Source: Acholeplasmataceae bacterium UBA6235 (GTDB lineage Bacteria > Bacillota_I > Bacilli_A > Acholeplasmatales > UBA5453). Taken from it: a DNA stretch of 7,760 nt. Positions 1-6,499 of this stretch are shown here, piece after piece. The first letter of the stretch is position 1. Each line of letters begins with the position of its first letter. The DNA lies in contig DJWH01000084.1 of the NCBI GenBank assembly GCA_002441525.1, positions 1 through 7,760 of the forward strand, given 5' to 3'. The notes under the pieces are model-generated. The model made no database searches and was not told the origin of the DNA. It saw only the letters and a program-made list of their open reading frames with translations. Made by a program: the position numbers and the translations under genes.

Positions 1-754
1 CAATGATCTGTGTAGCGAATTGCGCACCAATGCTTGCCATGATCATCAAACCATAACCGATGACGGTTTCAGTACCGATTTTTTTAAGTGGTTGTTTGAA
101 ATAATCGAAATCGACCTTGAGTGCACTCCAGGTAAGTGGGATAACGCCAATTGCGAGTACAATATAAATTGCGAAGTTGAGGATAGAAGAAGCGCTGTCT
201 GTAAGTTCGGTAAATGCTTGAGGTGTTTTGACACGTTCCGTATTGACCAAAGCACCCACACCGATTTGATTTAAGAATGGTTGATAGTCTTCAAATAAGT
301 AGAGTTCAACATAGACAGAAGGGCGAACATTGCTCCACTTCATGTCTTCTACCAAATAGAATGATTGGATCATTTCTAATGTATAAGCGTCTCTTAAATA
401 AGGGTTAGCGCGATTGGCAAAGATGACATAAGGACCTTCATAAATCGCGATGAGGTTCGGATATTCGGCTGAATATGCTTCAAAATAACTGAATTCAGCG
501 TAACCAACGCCATTCGGGTCTTGACTCACATTATAAAACATGGATTCAATGGTGGTGTAATCTGTGGTAAAACGGTCATCACTATAAAAAAAGAGGACAG
601 CGACGCCAGCTACAATCAACATGATGATGAAATAAACAACCACACTGAAAATCGCACGATTGAGTGAGAACAAAGGTCTCGGTTTAGGTGCTTCAGGTTT
701 TGATTCAAATAAGTCTTCGAAATCTAAGATTTCATTTGAGTTTTCTTGTGACAT
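1..754 (-). CDS. Membrane protein, N-terminal 251 residues (partial); possible CPBP-family intramembrane protease
   Basis: Reading the minus strand from the ATG at 754-752 gives an open frame of 251 codons that runs off the window start, so the C-terminus is missing. It begins with an acidic, proline-containing cytoplasmic tail (about residues 1-30), then a hydrophobic membrane segment (about 34-57). A soluble region of roughly 130 residues rich in Tyr, Phe and Glu follows (58-188), then a second membrane segment (about 190-212), a charged loop (K213-DFDYFKQPLKK) and the start of a third hydrophobic segment (about 230-251). The order of segments plus the Asp-Phe/Lys-rich loop before a Gly-rich helix resembles the N-terminal half of CPBP (Abi/CAAX protease-like) proteins, but the diagnostic EExxxR and HxxxN/B motifs would lie beyond the window, so the family is a guess. 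A GAAAGGA ribosome binding site lies at 772-766, 11 nt from the start. The gene is divergent from the potassium regulator. Confidence 0.8.
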   Translation of the reverse strand, partial: MSQENSNEILDFEDLFESKPEAPKPRPLFSLNRAIFSVVVYFIIMLIVAGVAVLFFYSDDRFTTDYTTIESMFYNVSQDPNGVGYAEFSYFEAYSAEYPNLIAIYEGPYVIFANRANPYLRDAYTLEMIQSFYLVEDMKWSNVRPSVYVELYLFEDYQPFLNQIGVGALVNTERVKTPQAFTELTDSASSILNFAIYIVLAIGVIPLTWSALKVDFDYFKQPLKKIGTETVIGYGLMIMASIGAQFATQII

Positions 755-792
755 AAGATATTTAATCCTTTCGATAAATAACATTCATATTC

Positions 793-798
793 ATTATA
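793..798 (-). promoter_or_regulatory. -10 box of promoter for the minus-strand membrane protein gene
   Basis: On the minus strand a perfect TATAAT lies here, which would start transcription near 786 and leave a leader of about 32 nt before the ATG at 754. No good -35 hexamer is visible at 17-18 bp (the sequence there is A-rich), so the assignment rests on the -10 box and its position. Confidence 0.55.
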
Positions 799-819
799 CA
801 ACAAGGATGCGACTTTGTT

Positions 820-848
820 TTGAAAAAAATGATAAGATGTGATAATAT
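820..848 (+). promoter_or_regulatory. Promoter of the potassium-uptake regulator gene
   Basis: A TTGAAA hexamer (820-825) and a TAATAT hexamer (843-848) are separated by 17 bp, a standard sigma-A-type arrangement. Transcription would start near 855, leaving a very short leader. The Shine-Dalgarno match GGATGTGAT (855-863, eight or nine bases agreeing with the extended AGGAGGTGAT consensus) would then sit at the very 5' end of the mRNA, 5 nt before the ATG at 869. Confidence 0.55.
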
Positions 849-865
849 GTTATCGGATGTGATAA
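836..865 (+). repeat. Direct repeat GATGTGATAA, 20-bp period, around a small palindrome over the -10 box
   Basis: GATGTGATAA occurs identically at 836-845 and 856-865, exactly 20 bp apart (about two helical turns). Between and overlapping them lies the palindrome GATAA-TATG-TTATC (841-854), which covers the proposed -10 box. The second repeat also supplies part of the ribosome binding site. The arrangement is what an operator for a dimeric regulator would look like, but no regulator is identified and AT-rich chance similarity is possible. Confidence 0.35.
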
Positions 866-868
866 AAC

Positions 869-1522
869 ATGAAAAAAACATATTTGGTCATTGGGATGGA
901 TACCTTTGGCATAGCATTATGTGACGAATTAACTCAACTAGGCGCGGATGTCATCGCCTTAGATAAAAAAGAAGAAGCCATCAATCGTGTGACAGGTATT
1001 GTTGAGAACGCGGTTATTGGTGATTCTACAGACATCAACGTTTTGAGAGAAATCGGTGCACAACACGCTGACCATGTCATCGTTTCGATTCCTGGAAACG
1101 TAGAAAATAGCATTTTAACTACCATGATTCTATCGGACATGAAAGTCCCTAAAATTACCGTTAAAGTCGATAATGATTACCACGCAAAAGTGGCTGAAAA
1201 AGTCGGTGCAACCGAAGTAGTTTCCTCTGAAAAATCCGCTGGTCGTCGTCTCGCTAGACGTTTACTTTCGGATAATGTACTGGACTATTATAATATTACC
1301 GACGATTATGGCGTTTATGAAATATTCATTGGCGAAGACTTTAAGACAACCAAAATTGTCGACTTGGACATTCGTAATCGTTTTGATGTCAACATTCTCT
1401 TAATTAAAAGAGGTAAAAATGTCATTTTACCAAAAGCCGACAGCGAACTACGCAGTAAGGACATTGTCATCGTCTTAGGTAAACACGACCGCATTTCAAA
1501 ATTCCAAAGCATTTTACATTAA
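869..1522 (+). CDS. ktrA: KtrA/TrkA-family RCK regulatory subunit of a potassium uptake system
   Basis: This 217-residue protein has the length and layout of KtrA: an N-terminal Rossmann RCK_N domain (about 3-120) and a C-terminal RCK_C ligand-binding domain (about 135-217). Family members sit as a cytoplasmic ring under a KtrB/TrkH-type membrane subunit, bind ATP/ADP or NAD(H), and gate K+ (often Na+-coupled) uptake. Visible landmarks are the first strand and glycine loop (YLVIGMDTFG, 5-14), the acidic ribose-contacting residue at the end of the second strand (D32 in VIALDK) and the conserved L-TT-IL segment. Oddly, the second glycine of the usual GxGxxG loop is Asp (D11). No membrane subunit gene lies beside it, so the partner must be elsewhere. 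It has its own promoter and terminator and so appears monocistronic. The start is set by the extended Shine-Dalgarno at 855-863. The choice between KtrA and TrkA naming rests on the single-RCK length. Confidence 0.88.
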   Translation: MKKTYLVIGMDTFGIALCDELTQLGADVIALDKKEEAINRVTGIVENAVIGDSTDINVLREIGAQHADHVIVSIPGNVENSILTTMILSDMKVPKITVKVDNDYHAKVAEKVGATEVVSSEKSAGRRLARRLLSDNVLDYYNITDDYGVYEIFIGEDFKTTKIVDLDIRNRFDVNILLIKRGKNVILPKADSELRSKDIVIVLGKHDRISKFQSILH

Positions 1523-1546
1523 AATCAGTGTCGACTGATTTTTTTG
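1521..1546 (+). terminator. Intrinsic terminator of the potassium-regulator gene, overlapping its stop codon
   Basis: A perfect 9-bp stem (AAAATCAGT, 1521-1529, with ACTGATTTT, 1534-1542) closes a GTCG loop and runs into a T tract ending at 1545. The left arm starts within the TAA stop codon (1520-1522), so a ribosome at the stop would interfere with folding until release. Confidence 0.85.
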
Positions 1547-1560
1547 TTCTTCAAATTTAT

Positions 1561-1580
1561 CTATCCCTACCTATCCCTCT
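1561..1580 (+). repeat. Two tandem copies of a 10-bp CTATCCCT-type unit upstream of the operon promoter
   Basis: CTATCCCT followed by two variable bases occurs at 1561-1570 and 1571-1580, immediately upstream of the operon promoter and covering where a -35 element would be expected. The 10-bp spacing places both copies on the same helix face. Function unknown; it may be chance. Confidence 0.35.
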
Positions 1581-1593
1581 TTGGGCGTAGTTA

Positions 1594-1602
1594 TGTTATA
1601 AT
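1594..1602 (+). promoter_or_regulatory. Extended -10 promoter of the five-gene operon
   Basis: TGTTATAAT combines an extended -10 TGn with a perfect TATAAT (1597-1602). No recognisable -35 hexamer occurs 16-18 bp upstream, which extended -10 promoters tolerate. Transcription would start near 1609, directly upstream of the AAGGAG ribosome binding site (1611-1616), giving a leader of about 14 nt. Confidence 0.7.
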
Positions 1603-1622
1603 ACAAGAAAAAGGAGACCGCC

Positions 1623-2192
1623 ATGAAATTGTTGGTTGCGACTCAAAATAAGCATAAAAAACAAGAAATTGAAGCCGTTTTAAAAAAGACATTCGAAGTC
1701 GTTTCGCTCGCTGATCTATCAGATGATGAAGTGATCGATGAAACAGGTGATACCTTCTTCGGAAACGCCTTATTGAAAGCCAAGCATTACGCTAAGAAAC
1801 ACAACATGCTCACCTTAGCGGATGACTCTGGACTGTCCATTGATTACCTAAATGGTGCACCTGGTATTTATAGTGCAAGGTACTCAGGCGGTTCGGATCT
1901 CGATAATTTAAACTTGGTCTTAAAAGAAATGGCTCAGACAACCAATCGAGATGCCCATTTCACATGTGTGCTCGTCTTATATGATCCTAGAACAAATGTA
2001 TATCAAACCTATCAAGGCAAGATTTATGGCTTCATCACCCACGAATCCAAAGGCAACAATGGATTTGGTTATGACCCGATATTCTATGTCCCTGAATTAA
2101 AACAAACCTTAGCTGAATTATCACCCACCCATAAGAATCAAATATCCCATCGTGCGATTGCATTACAAGCGCTAAAGGAGGCGTTCCGATGA
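1623..2192 (+). CDS. rdgB: RdgB/HAM1-family dITP/XTP (non-canonical purine NTP) pyrophosphatase
   Basis: The 189-residue product matches the RdgB/Ham1 family in length and in every signature. These include TxNxxK at the N-terminus (T7, N9, K12), the ETG segment (40-42), the catalytic ADDSG (66-70, with D67/D68), the NGAPG and SAR stretch (78-86), FGYDP (148-152) and the terminal SHR (175-177). Family members hydrolyse dITP, XTP and dHAPTP-like nucleotides to the monophosphate plus pyrophosphate, keeping deaminated purines out of DNA and RNA in the cytoplasm. AAGGAG (1611-1616) lies 6 nt before the start. It is the first gene of the operon and its TGA stop overlaps the next ATG by 4 nt, so the two are translationally coupled. 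The order matches Bacillus subtilis ysnA-ysnB. Use of TGA as a stop here argues against a mycoplasma code. Confidence 0.96.
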   Translation: MKLLVATQNKHKKQEIEAVLKKTFEVVSLADLSDDEVIDETGDTFFGNALLKAKHYAKKHNMLTLADDSGLSIDYLNGAPGIYSARYSGGSDLDNLNLVLKEMAQTTNRDAHFTCVLVLYDPRTNVYQTYQGKIYGFITHESKGNNGFGYDPIFYVPELKQTLAELSPTHKNQISHRAIALQALKEAFR

Positions 2193-2632
2193 AAGTGTTG
2201 ATTACCTCAGATACCCATGGCAGATACGATCGTTTACGTGCCATCAGTTTGAAACACCCAGATAAAGATTATCACCTCGATGCTGGGGATTTGGTATTGT
2301 CACAAGCAGAACTAGAATCCCTTCATTTAACTGCGGTTAAAGGCAATGGGGATTTGTATTTAGACTTACCACTTCAACAAATCGTCATCGTCGACCATAA
2401 GAAATTCTTATTGGTTCATGGTCATATTCAAGAGGTTAAATACGGATTAGATAAGCTCATCAAACTCGCTGAATACATCCAAGTGGATTACGTTATTTAT
2501 GGTCATACCCATGAACGTAAATTACTAGAATACCACGGGATTACTTATATCAACCCAGGGGCAGTCTCTGGTATTACCCCGTCTTATGCTATTTATCAAG
2601 ATGGTAAAATTACTTTCCATCAAGGAGTATAA
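2189..2632 (+). CDS. yfcE: YfcE/MJ0936-family metallophosphoesterase (YsnB-like)
   Basis: This 147-residue protein is a compact calcineurin-like phosphoesterase of the YfcE/MJ0936 type; B. subtilis YsnB is the likely counterpart because it also follows the RdgB gene. Metal-ligand motifs appear in order: SDTHG (7-11, D8 and H10), GD (33-34, D34), GNGD (52-55, N53), VHGH (76-79) and YGHTH (104-108), followed by the typical INPGAVS (121-127). Relatives show Mn2+-dependent phosphodiesterase activity on artificial substrates, but the physiological substrate is unknown, so a link to nucleotide clean-up is only contextual. It is slightly shorter than usual family members (about 155-170). AAAGGAGG (2174-2181) lies 7 nt ahead of the ATG, inside the end of rdgB, and the ATGA overlap couples translation. 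Confidence 0.92.
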   Translation: MKVLITSDTHGRYDRLRAISLKHPDKDYHLDAGDLVLSQAELESLHLTAVKGNGDLYLDLPLQQIVIVDHKKFLLVHGHIQEVKYGLDKLIKLAEYIQVDYVIYGHTHERKLLEYHGITYINPGAVSGITPSYAIYQDGKITFHQGV

Positions 2633-2638
2633 TCACCC

Positions 2639-3493
2639 ATGGAACAAGACATCATATCACTGGCTCAAGCCATCCTCAAAACAGACGTGAAAGTCATTGA
2701 ACGTTTGATGGGCGGCATGAGCAATTATACTTATATCATCGAAGCCAATGGTAAAAAATACACGTTTAGAAAACCCGGTGAAAAAGCTGAAAACTTTGTC
2801 TCAAGACAGATTGAGTTAAAGAATATTCGCTTGGTTGAACCACTCGGCATTACCAATCATATGGTATATCTCGATTTAGACTCGGGTATCAAAATTTGTG
2901 AATATGTTGAGGGGAAGGTTTTATCGACCTTAGACCGTAAAGCGTATCTTAAACAAGTTTCAGATACCCTTAAAGTCATTCATCAATCGGGATTAAAAGC
3001 GGAAAACGACTATAACCATGTTCAACGTTTAACCGATTATGAAGCCATCAATCATACCATCTCAGACCGTTATTTAGCCTTAAAGAAAACATGGTTAAAT
3101 TGGTTTGAACAATACAAAGGATTGCCAATGGTGTTATGTCATGGCGATGCTCAACCATCAAATTTCGTCATCACAGCTGACAACAAAGCCATGGTCGTCG
3201 ATTTTGAGTTTACAGGTAACAATGACCCATATTATGACATTGCACAATTTGGAAACATCGACTTTACCGATGCCTTGGCATTGCTTGATGAATATTGTAA
3301 CCACCAAGCAACCTCAGCAGACAAAAAACGGATGATATTCTACCGTATGTTCTTAACCTTACAATGGCATCAGGTCGCAACCTTTAAGCACGAGATTGGA
3401 CTATCAGAAAAACTCCACATCCCGTTTGATAAAGTGGCGATTGCCTATTTAGATAAAGCCCAAGCCCTCAAACAAATGTACGAAGAGGTGTAA
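2639..3493 (+). CDS. Choline/ethanolamine kinase-like (LicA/APH-fold) phosphotransferase
   Basis: The 284-residue product has the aminoglycoside-phosphotransferase/choline-kinase fold. It shows a glycine-rich nucleotide loop (LMGGMSNYTY, 23-32), an FRKPG strand (43-47) in the position of the family's RxPG, and an EYVEG hinge (88-92). The Brenner-type catalytic loop is CHGDAQPSN (167-175, catalytic D170 and N175). A metal-binding VVDFEF (186-191, D188) is followed by NNDPYYDIA. The D-F/Y-E-x5-DP-xxD pattern is closest to LicA and choline kinases, so phosphorylation of choline, ethanolamine or another small alcohol, feeding phospholipid or glycolipid head groups, is the best inference; the substrate cannot be read from sequence. 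No cytidylyltransferase or choline transporter is nearby. AAGGAG (2622-2627) lies 11 nt before the start, inside the previous gene, with a 6-nt gap between the genes. Confidence 0.85.
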   Translation: MEQDIISLAQAILKTDVKVIERLMGGMSNYTYIIEANGKKYTFRKPGEKAENFVSRQIELKNIRLVEPLGITNHMVYLDLDSGIKICEYVEGKVLSTLDRKAYLKQVSDTLKVIHQSGLKAENDYNHVQRLTDYEAINHTISDRYLALKKTWLNWFEQYKGLPMVLCHGDAQPSNFVITADNKAMVVDFEFTGNNDPYYDIAQFGNIDFTDALALLDEYCNHQATSADKKRMIFYRMFLTLQWHQVATFKHEIGLSEKLHIPFDKVAIAYLDKAQALKQMYEEV

Positions 3494-3496
3494 TTT

Positions 3497-6400
3497 ATGA
3501 CACTCGATGCGTTGCTCAAATTACCCAAAAGCCACGAAACGATTCAAGCCATTGAATCGTTTTTAAGCGTGACCTCAAATGAACAACAAATCGCTCACGC
3601 AAAACTGTTTTACGCATCGATTTTGTTTGAACTCCATCAACATGAAACCTCAATTCAAGTTTTATTTGAGATGTTGGATTCATTGAAAAACAAAACGGAT
3701 GACCCGTTGTATATAGACGCCCTCAGTTTATGGATTAACAATGACCTCGCCTTAAATGATTTTACATCGGCTAAAGAACACATCGAACAAAAACGACGTG
3801 CACTACCGATTTTGAAACAATATTTATATTACATAGATTTGATTGAATGGGCAAAAGCACAAGATGAACCCTTTGAACATTATATCGATAAAGCACTAGA
3901 AGATGCACTACCTGAGGCGATCCGTCAAAAATTTCAATTGATTAAACTAGACCGTTATGTTGAAACTGGTGCGTTTGATTTAGCGATGGATACGATCCGT
4001 CAATTAAGAAATCGCTTATTATCGCCAGAAGTATCACAAACCATCCGCTTCATTGAACTCGATATTTTGTTAGAATCCAAACACTATGATGCGATCCTAA
4101 ATATCACACAGTCAGGGGAATATCCACTGTTTGAATATTATCATTTATCGGCATTGATTGGACTAAAAAAGTACCATCAAGCATCCATCTATGAAGTTGA
4201 GCACGAAAAAACATTTGAGTCGCTACCAATCGATGTTCAAAAGAAGATTTATTTGAAATTGGTCGAACTCTATGAGATTCAAAAAGATACGTTATCAATG
4301 GATAACTATCAGAAGAAACTCAAACAATTGAAAAAACAGGAAGTCAGTTCACCTAAAGTCGTTGAACCAAAACCTGCCACAGTAACACCGATTCAAACCG
4401 AAGTTATCATTGAAAAGAAAGTCATTCCTGTGGTTGAAAAGCGCTTGATTGAACGCTCGAAAGATTTTGAAGCGATTCATCGATTGTTGATTTCGGGATT
4501 ATCGTTAAAACCTGAATTGGATACCCGTGAGAAAATGCGTCTTTTGTTGGCTGAAGGGCTATCAAACTTACCATTTTCAACCGCTTTAATCTACCATCAA
4601 GATTCACTGAAACAATATAAAAAAGAACGACTATACGACAAGTCCATTGAAAAAGAGGATTTGTTTAAGAGTGTCTTATACATCGCTTATCAAAAACAAG
4701 AAGACATCATCGAAGAAACCGACATCATTCGTTGGAACCATGATTTACTGACCAAAGCACCTTACGATACCAATCAGGTTAAACGGGTCTATTGTTATCC
4801 TCTCGAAGGTGGCGCGATTGCTTATTATCAAATCGATGATGCTAATGCGCTATTTTATGACGATTATTTAAAACTCCTATCTACCCTATTAGAAAAATTA
4901 CTGTTGACAGCCAACCAATCGGATAAAACAGCTGCCAAGCTCGATTTGTTTGAAGCCATTGTCAATAGCAATCTCTTTGCGATTAAACTAGAAACCGAAG
5001 AAGGCATCACATTAAACCCTCTAGCAACCCAATGGTTTGGTTTAGATACACATACCACCTTAAGTGCTTTTTTAACCCAAATGAAGGGTGAAGACCAAAT
5101 CAAGTATCAACAATTCAAACAAAACCTGTCTAAAACGAATAACGCTCAGACCATCCTATATACGTATCATGATCGAATCATCGAGGAAACCGCCCTATGG
5201 ATTCATTCTAAAGGCAATGCCATCTTATTATCGGAATGCCATGACATCACGAATCGGGTATTTGAGAAAAATGAGCTAGAAAGCCAAGCCCGTATCGATG
5301 GACTTTCCTCAGAACTGAATGCCTACGCCTTTCATATAGATAGTGCGATGTGGTTCAATCAAAAAGCCACGTTTGTTTTGATTCAATTGAGCGGTCTTGA
5401 CGCCATTGAATCGCTGTATGGTAAACCGAAAGTAGATGAATTCTTCAACGAATTTATCCAGATTACGAAAGGCTTATTGGAGGGGTCAACCCTGTATGTA
5501 TTTGACCGTCAACAAACCATGTTGGTGTTGCCTTATAATGACGTAAGAACGGTAGAAAAAAACCTCAATCATTATTTTAAAATGTTGAAAGATACCCCGT
5601 CGAAAGTATTATCAAAACAACCATTCTTAGCTTACGCTGGGGTCATTCGATACCCCGTCAATACGACTGAAACCAAACTCGACAAGTTCTTAAGATTCAT
5701 CCATCTCGCTTTGGAAAAAGCCAAACGAAGATTCGCTATCACCCCTTTCCAATATTTTGATTTCCAAGACTATCAAGAAGAACAATTCGAAGTCTCTGTC
5801 ATCGAACAAATGGATGAGGCCATTACCCACGAACAACTGAAATTATCCTATACCCCAATCATTCACCTTTTAACCAATAAAGTCTTTTTATACCAAGTGA
5901 ATCCATACATGGATGCACTGTCGGTCGATGCCAATTACTACTATTTGATTGCGAAAAAACGCCTGCAAATCGACCGTTTGGATAAATATGTCTTAAAGAG
6001 CGCTTTTAAGTATTTGAACCAGTTATCCAAATCCACCGATAAATATATCCGTATTTCCATCGCGATTGATGAAGATACCTTTAGATTAAAAGACTTTAAT
6101 GCCTATGTGATCGGGTTATTTAAACAATACGATTTACCTTATTCGGTCATCGAGCTGGCCATCAAATCGACAGGTTTATCGCCAGTAGAGTTGATGAAAA
6201 CCAAAGAACTCGCTGACTTGGGCATTCATATTGGCGTATCTGAATGGGTTCACGCAACCACGCCATCGGTACATTTCATTCATCGAAAAGAACCGATGAA
6301 ACTCGATCAAATACGAACCTTTGATTTCATTCTGAGCTTTAAGGATTTCCTTCATAACCACCAAATGGGATTGATTTTTGAACATTTAGACGATGCAGAT

Positions 6401-6499
6401 AAACGAAAACTCAAAGACTACGCACCGATTTATGTGAAAGAACAAAAACTCAGTTATACCGAAGAAAAACTCACTGCGCTCATAGAGGGGGTTAAGTAA
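3497..6499 (+). CDS. Large cytoplasmic multidomain protein with TPR-like, GAF-like, PAS-like and degenerate GGDEF and EAL domains
   Basis: This 1000-residue protein has no signal peptide or membrane segment. I read it as TPR-like helical repeats (about 1-275), a Pro/Val/Lys-rich linker (about 278-318), a GAF-like domain (about 320-470), a PAS-like domain (about 481-586, ending in the typical HDIT at 582-585) and a GGDEF-like domain (about 594-745). The last of these starts near R599-IDGL and ends with a GVIRYP...ALEKAK stretch. An EAL-like domain follows (about 767-985). Both signalling domains lack catalytic residues: FDRQQ (669-673) occupies the GGDEF site, VNP (801-803) replaces EAL, A888/S891 replace the two Glu of ExxE, and SEWV (915-918) replaces DDFG. 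K935-L-D937 and E962 remain. It is therefore unlikely to make or break c-di-GMP; a receptor or scaffold role is inferred. GAGGTG (3485-3490) lies 6 nt before the ATG. Its stop overlaps the next start by 1 nt. The GAF and PAS calls are the least certain. Confidence 0.78.
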   Translation: MTLDALLKLPKSHETIQAIESFLSVTSNEQQIAHAKLFYASILFELHQHETSIQVLFEMLDSLKNKTDDPLYIDALSLWINNDLALNDFTSAKEHIEQKRRALPILKQYLYYIDLIEWAKAQDEPFEHYIDKALEDALPEAIRQKFQLIKLDRYVETGAFDLAMDTIRQLRNRLLSPEVSQTIRFIELDILLESKHYDAILNITQSGEYPLFEYYHLSALIGLKKYHQASIYEVEHEKTFESLPIDVQKKIYLKLVELYEIQKDTLSMDNYQKKLKQLKKQEVSSPKVVEPKPATVTPIQTEVIIEKKVIPVVEKRLIERSKDFEAIHRLLISGLSLKPELDTREKMRLLLAEGLSNLPFSTALIYHQDSLKQYKKERLYDKSIEKEDLFKSVLYIAYQKQEDIIEETDIIRWNHDLLTKAPYDTNQVKRVYCYPLEGGAIAYYQIDDANALFYDDYLKLLSTLLEKLLLTANQSDKTAAKLDLFEAIVNSNLFAIKLETEEGITLNPLATQWFGLDTHTTLSAFLTQMKGEDQIKYQQFKQNLSKTNNAQTILYTYHDRIIEETALWIHSKGNAILLSECHDITNRVFEKNELESQARIDGLSSELNAYAFHIDSAMWFNQKATFVLIQLSGLDAIESLYGKPKVDEFFNEFIQITKGLLEGSTLYVFDRQQTMLVLPYNDVRTVEKNLNHYFKMLKDTPSKVLSKQPFLAYAGVIRYPVNTTETKLDKFLRFIHLALEKAKRRFAITPFQYFDFQDYQEEQFEVSVIEQMDEAITHEQLKLSYTPIIHLLTNKVFLYQVNPYMDALSVDANYYYLIAKKRLQIDRLDKYVLKSAFKYLNQLSKSTDKYIRISIAIDEDTFRLKDFNAYVIGLFKQYDLPYSVIELAIKSTGLSPVELMKTKELADLGIHIGVSEWVHATTPSVHFIHRKEPMKLDQIRTFDFILSFKDFLHNHQMGLIFEHLDDADKRKLKDYAPIYVKEQKLSYTEEKLTALIEGVK
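3537..3564 (+). other. Intragenic terminator-like hairpin near the 5' end of the 1000-residue protein gene
   Basis: AAACGATTCAA (3537-3547) and its exact complement TTGAATCGTTT (3552-3562) form an 11-bp perfect stem with a GCCA tetraloop, followed by two more T residues (3563-3564), so five T residues (3560-3564) end the element. It begins 40 nt after the start codon of the gene. The shape is that of an intrinsic terminator, though the stem has only three GC pairs and the T tract is short, so partial attenuation is more plausible than full termination. Confidence 0.5.

Noticed and set aside
20..274. Plus-strand open frame of 84 codons
   Set aside because: It lies opposite the minus-strand membrane protein frame, has a Cys-rich composition unlike the neighbours, no ribosome binding site and no recognisable motif.
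815..820. TTGTTT as the -35 element of the potassium-regulator promoter
   Set aside because: At 17-bp spacing it would need TGTGAT as -10; TTGAAA at 820-825 with TAATAT at 843-848 fits better.
660..842. Plus-strand open frame of 60 codons overlapping the divergent promoters
   Set aside because: It spans the start of the minus-strand gene and both promoters, and its low-complexity Ser/Lys/Asn content is a shadow of the acidic N-terminus on the other strand.
1081..1100. CGTTTC...GAAACG inverted repeat inside the potassium-regulator gene
   Set aside because: Only 6 bp with an 8-nt loop and no T tract; expected by chance at this length.
3105..3335. Second plus-strand frame of 76 codons inside the kinase gene
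   Set aside because: It is in another frame of a clearly conserved gene (catalytic CHGD and VVDFEF region) and has no motif of its own.
2639..3493. Aminoglycoside-resistance phosphotransferase
   Set aside because: It shares the fold, but the D-F-E-F...DPYYD pattern and operon setting fit a LicA/choline-kinase-like enzyme better than a resistance determinant.
5270..6480. Active diguanylate cyclase or c-di-GMP phosphodiesterase
   Set aside because: The GGDEF, EAL, ExxE and DDFG signatures are all replaced, so catalysis is not supported despite domain-like framework.
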